Assembly: GCA_900116485.1 (NCBI GenBank)
Contig: FPAX01000010.1
Span: forward strand, 1 to 64,000
Length of the DNA: 64,000 bases
From: Selenomonas sp. GACV-9
GTDB taxonomy: Bacteria; Bacillota; Negativicutes; Selenomonadales; Selenomonadaceae
Direction: 5' to 3'
The translations under genes were made by a program, and so were the position numbers. The notes under the pieces were generated by a model. That model saw only the letters and a program-made list of their open reading frames with translations, was not told where the DNA came from and ran no database searches. The stretch's first letter is position 1, and each line of letters starts with the position of its first letter. Below, piece after piece: positions 25,864 through 34,705 of this stretch.

Positions 25864-26841
25864 CTATCTATTCAGTGATTTGAGCAGCGTTAATGCGGCT
25901 GGGAAAACCACCATGACGAAAATCGAAGGAAAGATAAACAAGATCATAGGCAAGATAATCTTTACAGGGGCTTTCAAGGCAATAGCTCTCACCCTCTGCC
26001 GATGACGATCCCGCATATTGTCCGCCTGATTCTTCAGCGTCCTGGACATACTGGTGCCCAGATGCTCGGCCTGTATCACAGATGCTGTAAAGAGATAGAT
26101 TTCCTCAATATCACAGCGCTTAGCCAGTTGGGTCAAGGTTCTCTGCCGATTCATGCCCAGCCCCATATCCCTGAGCATCCGCCGGAACTCATCCATCAAA
26201 GGTCCCTTCATGCGATGCACGATCTTGGCTACAGCACCATCAAAAGAAAGCCCCGCCTGAACGCTGACACAGAGGAAATCGAGGAACTCAGGCAGCTGCC
26301 GCCTTATTGCCGCCTTCCGCTGCCTGATAGCCGACTGCAACAACAGGAACGGAATCACTGCTCCCGCCAGCACCCCCAGCCCCACGATGGCAATCTGCTG
26401 GGTCATATGCAGCGGTGAAAATCCATAGATAACGGCCAGGGAGGTCATGCCTCCTGCCATTACGCCTAATACCCAGCCAGCGGCCAGACGATTCACGCTC
26501 CACTGTTCCTGCACCCCCAAATGCATGAGCATCTCTTCTAACATCGTACGCATTTCCCGCGGGGCAAAATGTGTCAGCCATGACTCTATGGACATCACCA
26601 AAGGATGGATAACGCGCTCCCGGAAGGATAGTTCCCGCACGCTATTGTAATCGGCAATCTTCCCCGGTTCCACGAGCTTCCGCTTTTGACGCTTAGCGGC
26701 TCTCCGCTGGGCTTCGGCCTCAGCAATCATCTTTTCCAAATGCTGCTGGGTCTGCATCTGGGGCCTGCGGGCAGCATAAACCAAAAGAAACAACATCACC
26801 ATAATCAATGCGGTTATCAATGCCGCTGCTAAGACTATCAT
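25864..26841 (-). CDS. tadC: Tad pilus inner-membrane protein TadC
   Basis: A 325-residue type II secretion F-domain protein, started at ATG 26841 because GGAGG lies 7 nt upstream and translation begins directly with the first membrane helix (IVLAAALITALIMVMLFLLV). A charged stretch (EAEAQRRAAKRQKRK) follows, then paired helices and the T2SF core (LPEFLDFLCVSVQAGLSFDG), and two C-terminal helices. TadC pairs with TadB in the inner-membrane platform. tadA ends 13 nt upstream. Confidence 0.88.
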   Translation of the reverse strand: MIVLAAALITALIMVMLFLLVYAARRPQMQTQQHLEKMIAEAEAQRRAAKRQKRKLVEPGKIADYNSVRELSFRERVIHPLVMSIESWLTHFAPREMRTMLEEMLMHLGVQEQWSVNRLAAGWVLGVMAGGMTSLAVIYGFSPLHMTQQIAIVGLGVLAGAVIPFLLLQSAIRQRKAAIRRQLPEFLDFLCVSVQAGLSFDGAVAKIVHRMKGPLMDEFRRMLRDMGLGMNRQRTLTQLAKRCDIEEIYLFTASVIQAEHLGTSMSRTLKNQADNMRDRHRQRVRAIALKAPVKIILPMILFIFPSIFVMVVFPAALTLLKSLNR

Positions 26842-26854
26842 GGTAACGCCTCCT

Positions 26855-28369
26855 TCAGTCCTTGCTGAAAATATTCGCAGGCAGCTGCACGCCGTTGATC
26901 CGGAATTTTTCCATAAAATTCGGCTGCAGGCCAGTAGCTTCAAAATGTCCCACCGATCTGCCATGATCATCGAGATAATCCTGCACATAACGGAATAATT
27001 CCTGCAGGATGATGGTATCTCCATCCATGCCTTGGACTTCAGTTATATGGGTAATCTTGCGGCTGCCATCCTGCAGACGGGACTGCTGGATGATCAAATT
27101 GATAGCCGAAGAGATCTGCGTGCGGACTGCCCGCACGGGCAGCTCCATGCCTGCCATCAAGGTCATCGTTTCCAAGCGGGACAGCACATCCCGCGGACTG
27201 TTGGCATGCGCTGTGGTCAGAGAACCATCATGACCAGTATTCATGGCCTGCAGCATATCCAAAGCCTCACCAGAACGAACTTCACCCACGATAATACGGT
27301 CAGGACGCATGCGCAAAGCATTGCGCACCAGATCGCGGATAGTAACGGCACCAGTACCTTCGATATTGGCAGGGCGGGATTCGAGCGTCACCACATGACG
27401 CTGCTGCAGCCGTAATTCCGCCGCATCCTCAATGGTGACAATCCGCTCCGTAGCTGGAATGAAGGAAGACAATACATTAAGCGTAGTAGTCTTACCAGAA
27501 CCTGTACCGCCAGCCACCAGGATATTCAGCCGTGCCTTGACACATCCCTCCAGGAAGACCGCCATATTCTCGCTCAAGGTGCCATACCCCACCAGGTTTT
27601 CCACAGATAAAGCCGTCTGCGAAAATTTACGGATGGTTACGGCTGGCCCAATCAATGACAACGGCGGGATGATGATATTCACACGGGAACCATCGGCAAG
27701 ACGAGCATCCACCAAAGGTGATGCCTCATCCACCCGCCGTCCTAAAGGTGCTAATATCCTCTCGATGATATTCATGAGATGCGCATCATCATAAAAGCGG
27801 GTATCAGACAGCAGCAGCTTGCCATCTCTCTCGATAAAAACATCCTGTGGCCCGTTTACCATGATTTCCGTGATGGATCCATCCTTGAGCAACGGCTCCA
27901 AAGGCCCTAACCCCAACAGTTCATCACAGATATCGTCCACCAGTGCCATGCGCTCGGCTCTGGATAAGCTGTAATTATTCGTGGCCATTTCCCGTTCAAA
28001 GTAGGTAGAAATCAGATTCTTGATCTGTTCCCGAGCCTCTTTGCCCTGGGCAATCAACTGTTGTTCTGCCACCGTCATTTCATCCACGATACGACGATGG
28101 ATAGCCAAGCGCAGTTCCTGTATCTGATCGATCTGCACGATAGCAGAACGCCGGGCTGCAAAGGCTGAGGCCATTTGCGGCTGCGTGGAAGGGGTTTTCT
28201 CGATCAGTCGGGAATAGGTATCCGTTTCCTCTGTCTGCCAGGCATCCCCCTTGCGGTTGACATTTCCTGTCCGTTTCTCCCCGCTTTCTGCCTGCGTTTT
28301 TTCACCACGTCTTTCTACTTCCTCAATGGCTTGTTCCCTGGTTCTTCCCAAACGCTTTAAGAGCGACAT
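26855..28369 (-). CDS. tadA: Tad pilus assembly ATPase TadA/CpaF
   Basis: A 504-residue secretion ATPase of the VirB11/CpaF class. Order: variable charged N-terminus (1-80), helical domain (about 85-150), then the RecA-like core with [19 protein letters not shown] (about 155-173), Walker A GGTGSGKT (287-294), [14 protein letters not shown] (Asp box), and [20 protein letters not shown] (Walker B/His box). It powers pilus extension and probably retraction. It is followed by tadC and preceded by tadE. Confidence 0.95.
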   Translation of the reverse strand: MSLLKRLGRTREQAIEEVERRGEKTQAESGEKRTGNVNRKGDAWQTEETDTYSRLIEKTPSTQPQMASAFAARRSAIVQIDQIQELRLAIHRRIVDEMTVAEQQLIAQGKEAREQIKNLISTYFEREMATNNYSLSRAERMALVDDICDELLGLGPLEPLLKDGSITEIMVNGPQDVFIERDGKLLLSDTRFYDDAHLMNIIERILAPLGRRVDEASPLVDARLADGSRVNIIIPPLSLIGPAVTIRKFSQTALSVENLVGYGTLSENMAVFLEGCVKARLNILVAGGTGSGKTTTLNVLSSFIPATERIVTIEDAAELRLQQRHVVTLESRPANIEGTGAVTIRDLVRNALRMRPDRIIVGEVRSGEALDMLQAMNTGHDGSLTTAHANSPRDVLSRLETMTLMAGMELPVRAVRTQISSAINLIIQQSRLQDGSRKITHITEVQGMDGDTIILQELFRYVQDYLDDHGRSVGHFEATGLQPNFMEKFRINGVQLPANIFSKD

Positions 28370-28381
28370 CCAATCACCACC

Positions 28382-28825
28382 CTACTCTGTATGATCCAAG
28401 TCCTTTTCTATGGGCATGGTGCATTGCAGTGGCTTGAGTTTTTTCGGCAAGACTTTAGCTGGGAACCCGCTGCCGCCCAGCTCCTCATTCAGGTTCAGCT
28501 CCACGCTGACCGTTACGAATCCTGGCTCTTCCGTAGTGCTTTCCTGGAGGGTGACCGAAAACTTCGCATCATACAATTTGGTCAGCGGATCGGCGTATTT
28601 CTTGACCATACTTGCATTATTGTTGCCATTCAGTCCCGTCGCAATAGCTACCCGCTTTTCTGCTTTTTGCATCGCTATGTCTCTGGCTGCCTCCCGCACG
28701 GCCGTACTATATTGCAGATAATCCGCATAAGCAAAGCCACCGTATATCATGCCCAATATCAGGAGAAGAAATAATGGTATGATCAGGGCGAATTCCACCA
28801 CAGACTGCCCTTTTTGTCGTTTCAC
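28382..28825 (-). CDS. tadE: TadE-like pseudopilin
   Basis: About 147 residues; the N-terminus (KRQKGQSVVEFALIIPLFLL) is the TadE signature, and EAARDIA after the helix is typical. The AGGAGG site is too close to the first GTG/ATG codons (28834, 28831); a GTG at 28828 or 28825 gives normal spacing, and I use 28825. A hairpin terminator separates it from the major pilin upstream, so it is probably made at a lower level. Confidence 0.8.
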   Translation of the reverse strand: MKRQKGQSVVEFALIIPLFLLLILGMIYGGFAYADYLQYSTAVREAARDIAMQKAEKRVAIATGLNGNNNASMVKKYADPLTKLYDAKFSVTLQESTTEEPGFVTVSVELNLNEELGGSGFPAKVLPKKLKPLQCTMPIEKDLDHTE

Positions 28826-28855
28826 CACCATCACCTCCTGGGTTGTATCCGCTTC

Positions 28856-28882
28856 ATAGAAAGAAAGCGGGGAAATCCCCGC
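28856..28882 (-). terminator. leaky terminator after the Flp pilin
   Basis: On the minus strand GCGGGGA-TT-TCCCCGC is followed by TTTCTTTCTAT. Placed between the major pilin and tadE, it would let the pilin be over-expressed relative to assembly genes. Confidence 0.65.
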
Positions 28883-28923
28883 CTTCCCCCTGTTGCAGCA
28901 ATCCCATTTTCCAATAACATTCC

Positions 28924-29151
28924 TTACGGATTGGAAGTATTCGCATTATTATTATCCGTAGTGCTATTAGAGCCACCAGCTTGTTCAATCTTCTGGCCCG
29001 TACTTTGGAATAGATTCTGGATTGCCTGCCCGATAGTACCATTGTCCTTCAATGCAATGACGGCAATGGCCACCACGAACGCCAAGATCAAAGCATACTC
29101 CACTATGCCCTGTCCCTTTTCCGACCATTTCTTCTCAATACGCTGTAACAT
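28924..29151 (-). CDS. flp: Flp/Fap-type major pilin
   Basis: A 75-residue prepilin if started at ATG 29151 (a GTG at 29160 adds three residues). The leader ends in EKG and the mature protein would start QGIVEYALILAFVVAIAV, with the conserved Glu at +4 and adjacent Tyr, the hallmark of Flp pilins. The C-terminus is Ser/Thr/Asn-rich (GGSNSTTDNNNANTSNP), a possible glycosylation site. A TadV-type prepilin peptidase is needed and is not in the window. Position between tadB and tadE is unusual, since flp usually opens the locus. Confidence 0.9.
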   Translation of the reverse strand: MLQRIEKKWSEKGQGIVEYALILAFVVAIAVIALKDNGTIGQAIQNLFQSTGQKIEQAGGSNSTTDNNNANTSNP

Positions 29152-29193
29152 ATTCTCCACATCCTTTCAAAAAATATCACTTTGCTGTATGAA

Positions 29194-30153
29194 TTATACG
29201 TCTATATGGACAATCCTCTGAATAACCACATAGCCGATAACCTCCAATATCAATGACACCAGCAAGGCCATACGCCCTATAGGGTCAGTAACCAGCAGTA
29301 TCAGCTGCTCACGGTTGAACACATACAGGAACAACGCCAGGATAAATGGCAGTATCAGCAACAACCCTGCGGATAACCGCCCCTGTGCCGTCAGAGTAAA
29401 AATCTCCCGTTTCATGCGGATACGTTCATGGATGGTATCGCTGATACTATCGAGGATCTGGGCCAGATTGCCTCCCACTTCCCGTTGGATAAGCACAGCT
29501 GTTATGACCAGATCCAGATCTCCGCTGCCGACCCGGCGCCCCATAGCCTCAAGCGCCGCCTCCAAGGGCACGCTCATGGCCAGTTCCCGGGATACCTGCG
29601 CAAATTCATCACGGATAGGCGGCTCCATTTCCCGGGATACTACCCCCACTGCCTGAGGGAAACTATACCCTGCCCGCAAAGCGTTAGCGATGGTTGTCAG
29701 GCAATCTCCCAACTGCTCCGTAAAAGCATTGCGGCGACGGTAGATTCGCCAGCTCACAAAGCCCCAGATGACAGCGGCCGCCATCACCCCCATAAGCATA
29801 GCCATGCCAACTTCCAATGTCAGCATCCAAGTCAGTAAACCTACCGCCAAACCAAAACCAGATAATAAGATCAGGAACTCTCCCCCCAGCAAAGGTATCC
29901 CTGCCTGACGCATGCGGAAATCCAAGGCATGTATAGGGCCTTGCTCGGCCAGGGGGGAAGCAGCCTTGCTCAGCAGCCTGCGCAGGCTGTCAAACCAATA
30001 AGTCTGTTCTGAGGCCTGTCCCGACGCTATGATATGATGACGACGCATACGATAAAAAATATTCATCCGCCGCATGTGCTGGATATACACCGTCAGCAAC
30101 AGAACGAGAATAAAGCCCGCCAGCGCCGCTATCACAGCTGCAAAAATCACCAT
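29194..30153 (-). CDS. tadB: Tad pilus inner-membrane protein TadB
   Basis: About 319 residues of the type II secretion F-domain family, partner of TadC. An N-terminal helix (VIFAAVIAALAGFILVLLLT) and further paired helices flank the T2SF core (LGDCLTTIANALRAGYSFPQ; REVGGNLAQILDSISDTI). Two starts are possible: GTG at 30162, overlapping the upstream stop as GTGA, or ATG at 30153 with AGGAGG 8 nt away; I prefer the ATG. Confidence 0.88.
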   Translation of the reverse strand: MVIFAAVIAALAGFILVLLLTVYIQHMRRMNIFYRMRRHHIIASGQASEQTYWFDSLRRLLSKAASPLAEQGPIHALDFRMRQAGIPLLGGEFLILLSGFGLAVGLLTWMLTLEVGMAMLMGVMAAAVIWGFVSWRIYRRRNAFTEQLGDCLTTIANALRAGYSFPQAVGVVSREMEPPIRDEFAQVSRELAMSVPLEAALEAMGRRVGSGDLDLVITAVLIQREVGGNLAQILDSISDTIHERIRMKREIFTLTAQGRLSAGLLLILPFILALFLYVFNREQLILLVTDPIGRMALLVSLILEVIGYVVIQRIVHIDV

Positions 30154-30158
30154 AGGCT

Positions 30159-31265
30159 TCACCTCCTGCCACTGACAATATCATCCGCAAAATCTGACAA
30201 AGCCTGCACATAGGGCGCATGTTCTGGCAAATCCTTCATGATGCGGCCACTGCCTGTAACATCCACAATCCGCCGCTCCTCCGGCAGTATCATCGTTACC
30301 GGCCCTCCCATCTCTCCTTCCAATTTCCGCTTATGGGATTCATTACAATTCTTCACGCCTGAAAACACGGTATAAATGCGCTTGCCATAAGAATCCCACA
30401 TATGGAACAGCTTCAGGGAACGCTTCACATGGCGAACTTCGTAGCCACTTCGGAGCATAGACACCAAAATATCCGTGTCCGCACACTCCGCCAGTGCCAG
30501 CGAAATAGGATTGAACCCCATGGGCAGATCCAGCAGCACATAGCGAAACAAGCTTCCCGCCATCCGTACTACTTCAATAAGCCGGTCAGCTTCCACCAGC
30601 TCTGCGTGTTCCGGCTGCAGAGGACCACTCATGATCCACACCCCTTCTCCCACCTGATGGAAATAGTGTCCCAAAGTCGAGGGTGTCAGGAGTTTTATAT
30701 CATGAGATGCCTCGACCACATTGTGCTGTGGTACAGCATCAAAGAACATAGCCACATCCCCAAATTGCAGATCAGCATCGATAATAGCCACAGACTCACC
30801 GCTTCTTTTCGCCAGCTCAATGGCCATGACGGCAGCCATGGTCGTACGGCCCGAATGTCCCTTCGGACTGAAGAAGGCCAACGTGCGGGTCGGTAATGCC
30901 TGCCCCCGCCGCTTGTAGATCTCCAACGCCTTCATGATATCAACAGTCCTGAAGGGTTTAAGGATACACCCGCTGCCCCCAGCATCCAACACCCTGTCTG
31001 CCGTGCCAGCATCCCACTTCTCCATCAAGCCCAATACCATAGCCTTGGGAAAGTCTTTGACGAAACTAGGAATACGCTCTACAGCCTCGGGATCATCCAC
31101 ATCAAGCAGGAATAGCGTAGGCCGGAAGACACTGCTCTGTCCATAGGCCGTTTCCGCATCATGATAGGTAGATGCCAGATCGAATTCATCATCAGCCTTG
31201 AGTACTCCCGCCAGCCGGGACAACATATCACTGTCATGTTCAACGAGAATCACACGATAACTCAT
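30159..31265 (-). CDS. tadZ: TadZ/CpaE-type protein with pseudo-receiver and MinD-like ATPase
   Basis: A 368-residue protein starting at ATG 31265. The N-terminal receiver-like domain (about 1-120) keeps an Asp at the phospho-acceptor position (LFLLDVDD, Asp55) and a Lys (ILKPF), but its acidic pocket reads LVEHD. The C-terminal MinD/ParA-like domain has a P-loop KGHSGRTT (135-142): the signature lysine of the deviant Walker A is present, but the second lysine is Arg. TadZ/CpaE proteins place the Tad machine at a cell pole. The gene follows a second MinD-like gene by 14 nt. Confidence 0.82.
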   Translation of the reverse strand: MSYRVILVEHDSDMLSRLAGVLKADDEFDLASTYHDAETAYGQSSVFRPTLFLLDVDDPEAVERIPSFVKDFPKAMVLGLMEKWDAGTADRVLDAGGSGCILKPFRTVDIMKALEIYKRRGQALPTRTLAFFSPKGHSGRTTMAAVMAIELAKRSGESVAIIDADLQFGDVAMFFDAVPQHNVVEASHDIKLLTPSTLGHYFHQVGEGVWIMSGPLQPEHAELVEADRLIEVVRMAGSLFRYVLLDLPMGFNPISLALAECADTDILVSMLRSGYEVRHVKRSLKLFHMWDSYGKRIYTVFSGVKNCNESHKRKLEGEMGGPVTMILPEERRIVDVTGSGRIMKDLPEHAPYVQALSDFADDIVSGRR

Positions 31266-31279
31266 CCAGGTCACCTGCC

Positions 31280-32140
31280 TTACTTCGTGTTCTGTGCCGT
31301 CTTCCAGCCAGTACGGCCCATAAGCCAGGAAAGCAATCTGCTCTTTTCCTTTTTTCCCTGTTCCCGCTGCCGGGCTCCTTGATGCGGCTTGCTCCTGTTG
31401 GTATAACGCCCCACCAGCTGCCAATAACTCTGGGTCAAAGGCGACAAGGGAACGGAATACATCAACGGCCTTCCCATGCGGATGGAATGGGTCACCGCCT
31501 GATCATCACTGGGCAGATGATGGTAAAACCTTGTCCCCAAAAGCCGTTCCACATCCTTGGATTTTATGTAGCGGTCAGGATCAGCCTGATTTTCCACCAA
31601 ACAGATCTTGCTTTCCTCATAATCGAAACGCAACAGGGTATCATACCCCACCTTGTAATTCTTCACTGCAGGCAGGAAATCCATGACCCCGACGAAATTG
31701 ATCACGGTACTCATATCCAGCATCGACAAGTTCAGGGTACTGAATGCCGCTGTCAGATCCAGCACGATGAAGTTGAACCCCTTCATGGAACCAATGATTT
31801 TCTCTACTGCCTCCACATTTATCTGATATGCATCATTTATTTTTCGTGGGGGAGGCATTACCGCAAAGGACACATCTCCGCATCTGTACTCTGTCAAGTA
31901 ATCCTCAACCTGAAAGCATTCTTCATCTCTCAGGATAGCCCGTTGGGCATCAGCAAGCGTAAAATCGCTGACCATGTCCAGATACCCCATGACATCACCG
32001 AACTGCAAGTCAAGGTCCACCAAACAAGTCCGATAACCCTCATCCGCTAATCCCGCTGCCAGATTTATAGCTGTGATGGTCTTCCCGCTGCCGGATGATG
32101 TGCTGAAAACAGCAATAATGATACTTCTATGTCCTTCCAT
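31280..32140 (-). CDS. second TadZ/CpaE-type MinD-like ATPase (no receiver)
   Basis: A 286-residue protein from ATG 32140 (AAGGAG 11 nt upstream; a GTG four codons earlier sits too close). It is a bare MinD/ParA-like domain: P-loop TSSGSGKT (14-21) with an intact GKT but no signature lysine, then CLVDLDLQFGDVMGYL. It parallels the ATPase part of the next gene, where the pattern of lost lysines is reversed. The C-terminal ~30 residues are basic (RSKPHQGARQREQGKKEKSR), possibly membrane- or DNA-binding. Likely part of Tad localisation. Confidence 0.75.
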   Translation of the reverse strand: MEGHRSIIIAVFSTSSGSGKTITAINLAAGLADEGYRTCLVDLDLQFGDVMGYLDMVSDFTLADAQRAILRDEECFQVEDYLTEYRCGDVSFAVMPPPRKINDAYQINVEAVEKIIGSMKGFNFIVLDLTAAFSTLNLSMLDMSTVINFVGVMDFLPAVKNYKVGYDTLLRFDYEESKICLVENQADPDRYIKSKDVERLLGTRFYHHLPSDDQAVTHSIRMGRPLMYSVPLSPLTQSYWQLVGRYTNRSKPHQGARQREQGKKEKSRLLSWLMGRTGWKTAQNTK

Positions 32141-32175
32141 ATCATTAACCACTCCTTCTCACAAGATCCCTGCAC

Positions 32176-33717
32176 TTACTTGCGGGGCAGACTATCGCGA
32201 TTCAGGTATTTTCCCAATATGGATTCCTGAGCCATCTCTGCCGCTGCCTGCCTTGAATCAGCCTTTTCCTGATCCGCATCCACAGCTTTCGTCTCCGCGT
32301 TACGCTCATCTTTTGGAGACGTTCCTTCATTCAGGTCAACCTGATTCATATCCTCTTTTTCCTTTTTCCCCTGCTGATAGATTTCCTGCATATCCTTGGA
32401 CATGCGTCCTATCGACACATCATTCTCATCCACCAGCCGCGGTGTTACCAGGATAATCAGCTCCTGCTTATCCTGGGAATGGGACGTGTATTTGAAGAAT
32501 TCCCCAATGACGGGAATATCCCCCAGGAAGGGGAATTTCCGCACCGTCTTATAATCCCGCGAATCCATCAAACCGCCAATGACCATGGTAGAACCTGAAT
32601 TTACCGTCACTACGGCATCCGCCCGCCGCCGGTCAAGAATGGGCTGCTTGTCCACGGTCTGACCGCTGGGCATGCTCACCTCAGTATGGACCGAAGCTAC
32701 GATGCGATTTCCTGCATCAACCACAGGCTTGAACTGCAGGATAATACCGTAGTCCTTGAACTCTGTGGTAGGATTCCCGTTGCTGTCTCGCGTGGTGTAA
32801 GGAATCTCGCCGCCCACCTGGATGACCGCGGCCTCCCCGCTCATGGTCGTGATGCTGGGCCGGGAAAGGATCTTGGCCTTGCTCTGGGTAACCAAGGCGC
32901 TCAAGGTCATATTGATATTAGCCCGATGTTCTGTCAGCCACTTCCAAGGATTATTGCGGAATGGGGTCCCGTCACTTCCATAGGACTCACCTGCATAGAA
33001 TATGCCCGGCGAGCTCAGCAGGTCTGTACCTGAAGCCGAACCATAGACCACGCCCAAATCTTTGGCCTCCTCAGGATTTATGGCAATGACCTGAGCTTCC
33101 AATTTTATCTGGGAGGGATGCCGCATATGCAGAAGATCGATAACCGAACCAGCGTCGGCCCCATTATTTCCGCCCACCGTGCTGGATTTCGATTCCTTCG
33201 TGGAGCTCTGGGTGCTCAAGCTTACATTGGTATTGCTGCCCACACTGATGCTGTCAGCCTTGTCTGCTTCCTTCACGAAGAGCTGGGCCGTCCTTACCGC
33301 ATAATTGCGCTCATATTGATTCTCCACCGTACCGGATAGCAGTACCTTGCCATTTACCATCTTGACACGTACCCCCGGCAGATTGATGGCCGTTTCGATG
33401 ACTTTCGCCTGTCCCTCATCCTCGGGGGACACGCCCACAACGTATTCATAGCGCGCCCCATCTTCGCCCCATACCATCAAGGAAGTAGTACCTGCACGAT
33501 GGGCCACCACCATGAATTCTGATCTTGAGGACGGGACCTGCACGATTGTCGCGATATCCGGATCGCCAATGGCAATGCGGATAATCGGGGTAGGCATGGA
33601 TATGTAACGGGAACTATGAACGCCCACCGACAGCAGCTCCGCTGCTGAAACCTGCGATGACAACAAGCAGATACCTGCCATGATTCCAATGATCTTTCCC
33701 CATACTTTCCTTTTCAT
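32176..33717 (-). CDS. rcpA: Tad pilus secretin RcpA/CpaC
   Basis: A 513-residue outer-membrane secretin started at ATG 33717, giving a signal peptide (GKIIGIMAGICLLSSQVSAA). A pilus-type N-terminal domain follows (IATIVQVPSSRSEFMVVAHR), then a BON-like segment (INLPGVRVKMVNGKVLLSGT) and the C-terminal secretin domain (about 240-440, ending IPVIGEFFKYTSHSQDKQEL and ILVTPRLV). It forms the gated ring through which the Flp fibre leaves, direct evidence of an outer membrane. The C-terminal tail (about 70 residues) is highly charged. It lies 11 nt after rcpC. Confidence 0.93.
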   Translation of the reverse strand: MKRKVWGKIIGIMAGICLLSSQVSAAELLSVGVHSSRYISMPTPIIRIAIGDPDIATIVQVPSSRSEFMVVAHRAGTTSLMVWGEDGARYEYVVGVSPEDEGQAKVIETAINLPGVRVKMVNGKVLLSGTVENQYERNYAVRTAQLFVKEADKADSISVGSNTNVSLSTQSSTKESKSSTVGGNNGADAGSVIDLLHMRHPSQIKLEAQVIAINPEEAKDLGVVYGSASGTDLLSSPGIFYAGESYGSDGTPFRNNPWKWLTEHRANINMTLSALVTQSKAKILSRPSITTMSGEAAVIQVGGEIPYTTRDSNGNPTTEFKDYGIILQFKPVVDAGNRIVASVHTEVSMPSGQTVDKQPILDRRRADAVVTVNSGSTMVIGGLMDSRDYKTVRKFPFLGDIPVIGEFFKYTSHSQDKQELIILVTPRLVDENDVSIGRMSKDMQEIYQQGKKEKEDMNQVDLNEGTSPKDERNAETKAVDADQEKADSRQAAAEMAQESILGKYLNRDSLPRK

Positions 33718-33728
33718 ACCATCCACCC

Positions 33729-34640
33729 TCACTTTGCAATGACTTTATCCCCTTGGATGATTTCATAACCTGCCGATACGCGAGGAGCCGCTGGCGCACT
33801 AGGTGCTGCTGACACCGATGCCGGTGCTGCATAAACTGGCGCAGCTGCCGGAGCCGGAGCTTTCACCACTTCGCTCCCCTTGACCGATCTGAGGGTGTAG
33901 GTATCCAAGAAATTCCCCGTATCATTCGTATGGAAAGGACGCAGGGCCAGATAGATCTCGCCCACAGCTGCGGCTGAGATCAGCTGCAGCATATCATCAG
34001 GTGCCAAAGCCAGTGTAGCTATTGCCGGTTTGGCTTTGGGTCTATCCGTCTTGCTGCTATCCTTTTCCTGTGCCGTATCCTGATTGATTCCCAAAAGCAG
34101 GACATTCCGCAGTAAGAAACGGCTGGTCGCGCCTTGATTTCCCTTTTCCACCAAGATTACATCCACATAATCTCCCGGCTTAGCAAAACCTGCGACTCCA
34201 GTAATCTCGCTGATGCCCACTGACACGGCCCGGCAGTTTTCCGGTATCTCAGCCACAAAACCTGTTTTCAGTTTATCGACTATCAATTTCGACAGGGTAA
34301 CCACATCACCAGCATAGATGGTAGACGCCGCCGGCTGTCCCACTACATCCTGCAGGCTCATCATAGCACCGCGGGGAATAGCCTCCGCAGGAACTTCCTT
34401 CATTTCCAGCATGCTCTCCTGGATGACAGCACGGGAGGGAATATCTTCCTTGGCCATCACCACCTGCGTAGTAAGCATCTGTTTCACAGGAGCTACTTTC
34501 GTCTTCCCCTCATCCTTGGCCATCATGCTGGACAAGGCAAGATAAACGGCTAGAAACATCACCACTGCTGTTACTCCGGCCAGCATCAATAACTGTCTGG
34601 GCTGTAAATCATTCAATACATCCATTAGCTTGGAAAACAT
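33729..34640 (-). CDS. rcpC: Flp pilus assembly protein RcpC/CpaB
   Basis: A 303-residue protein from ATG 34640 (AAGGTG 6 nt upstream; a GTG at 34649 is less well placed). One N-terminal membrane helix (LLMLAGVTAVVMFLAVYLAL) is followed by a SAF domain (VVMAKEDIPSRAVIQESML) and the CpaB core (GFAKPGDYVDVILVEK). The tail is Ala/Pro-rich (APAPAAAPVYAAPASVSAAP), possibly spanning the cell wall. CpaB/RcpC connects the secretin to the envelope. First gene of the Tad run. Confidence 0.9.
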   Translation of the reverse strand: MFSKLMDVLNDLQPRQLLMLAGVTAVVMFLAVYLALSSMMAKDEGKTKVAPVKQMLTTQVVMAKEDIPSRAVIQESMLEMKEVPAEAIPRGAMMSLQDVVGQPAASTIYAGDVVTLSKLIVDKLKTGFVAEIPENCRAVSVGISEITGVAGFAKPGDYVDVILVEKGNQGATSRFLLRNVLLLGINQDTAQEKDSSKTDRPKAKPAIATLALAPDDMLQLISAAAVGEIYLALRPFHTNDTGNFLDTYTLRSVKGSEVVKAPAPAAAPVYAAPASVSAAPSAPAAPRVSAGYEIIQGDKVIAK

Positions 34641-34687
34641 TGGCAACACCTTCTGTTCTGTATAAAGCTTGATGATAGATAGTTATA

Positions 34688-34699
34688 ATAGATATCTAT
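34688..34699. promoter_or_regulatory. 12-bp palindrome upstream of the Tad locus
   Basis: ATAGATATCTAT is a perfect palindrome in the gap before rcpC, next to a possible -10 (TATTAT or TATAAC on the minus strand). It may be an operator of the Tad operon; AT-rich palindromes also arise by chance. Confidence 0.3.
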
Positions 34700-34705
34700 A
34701 TACTT

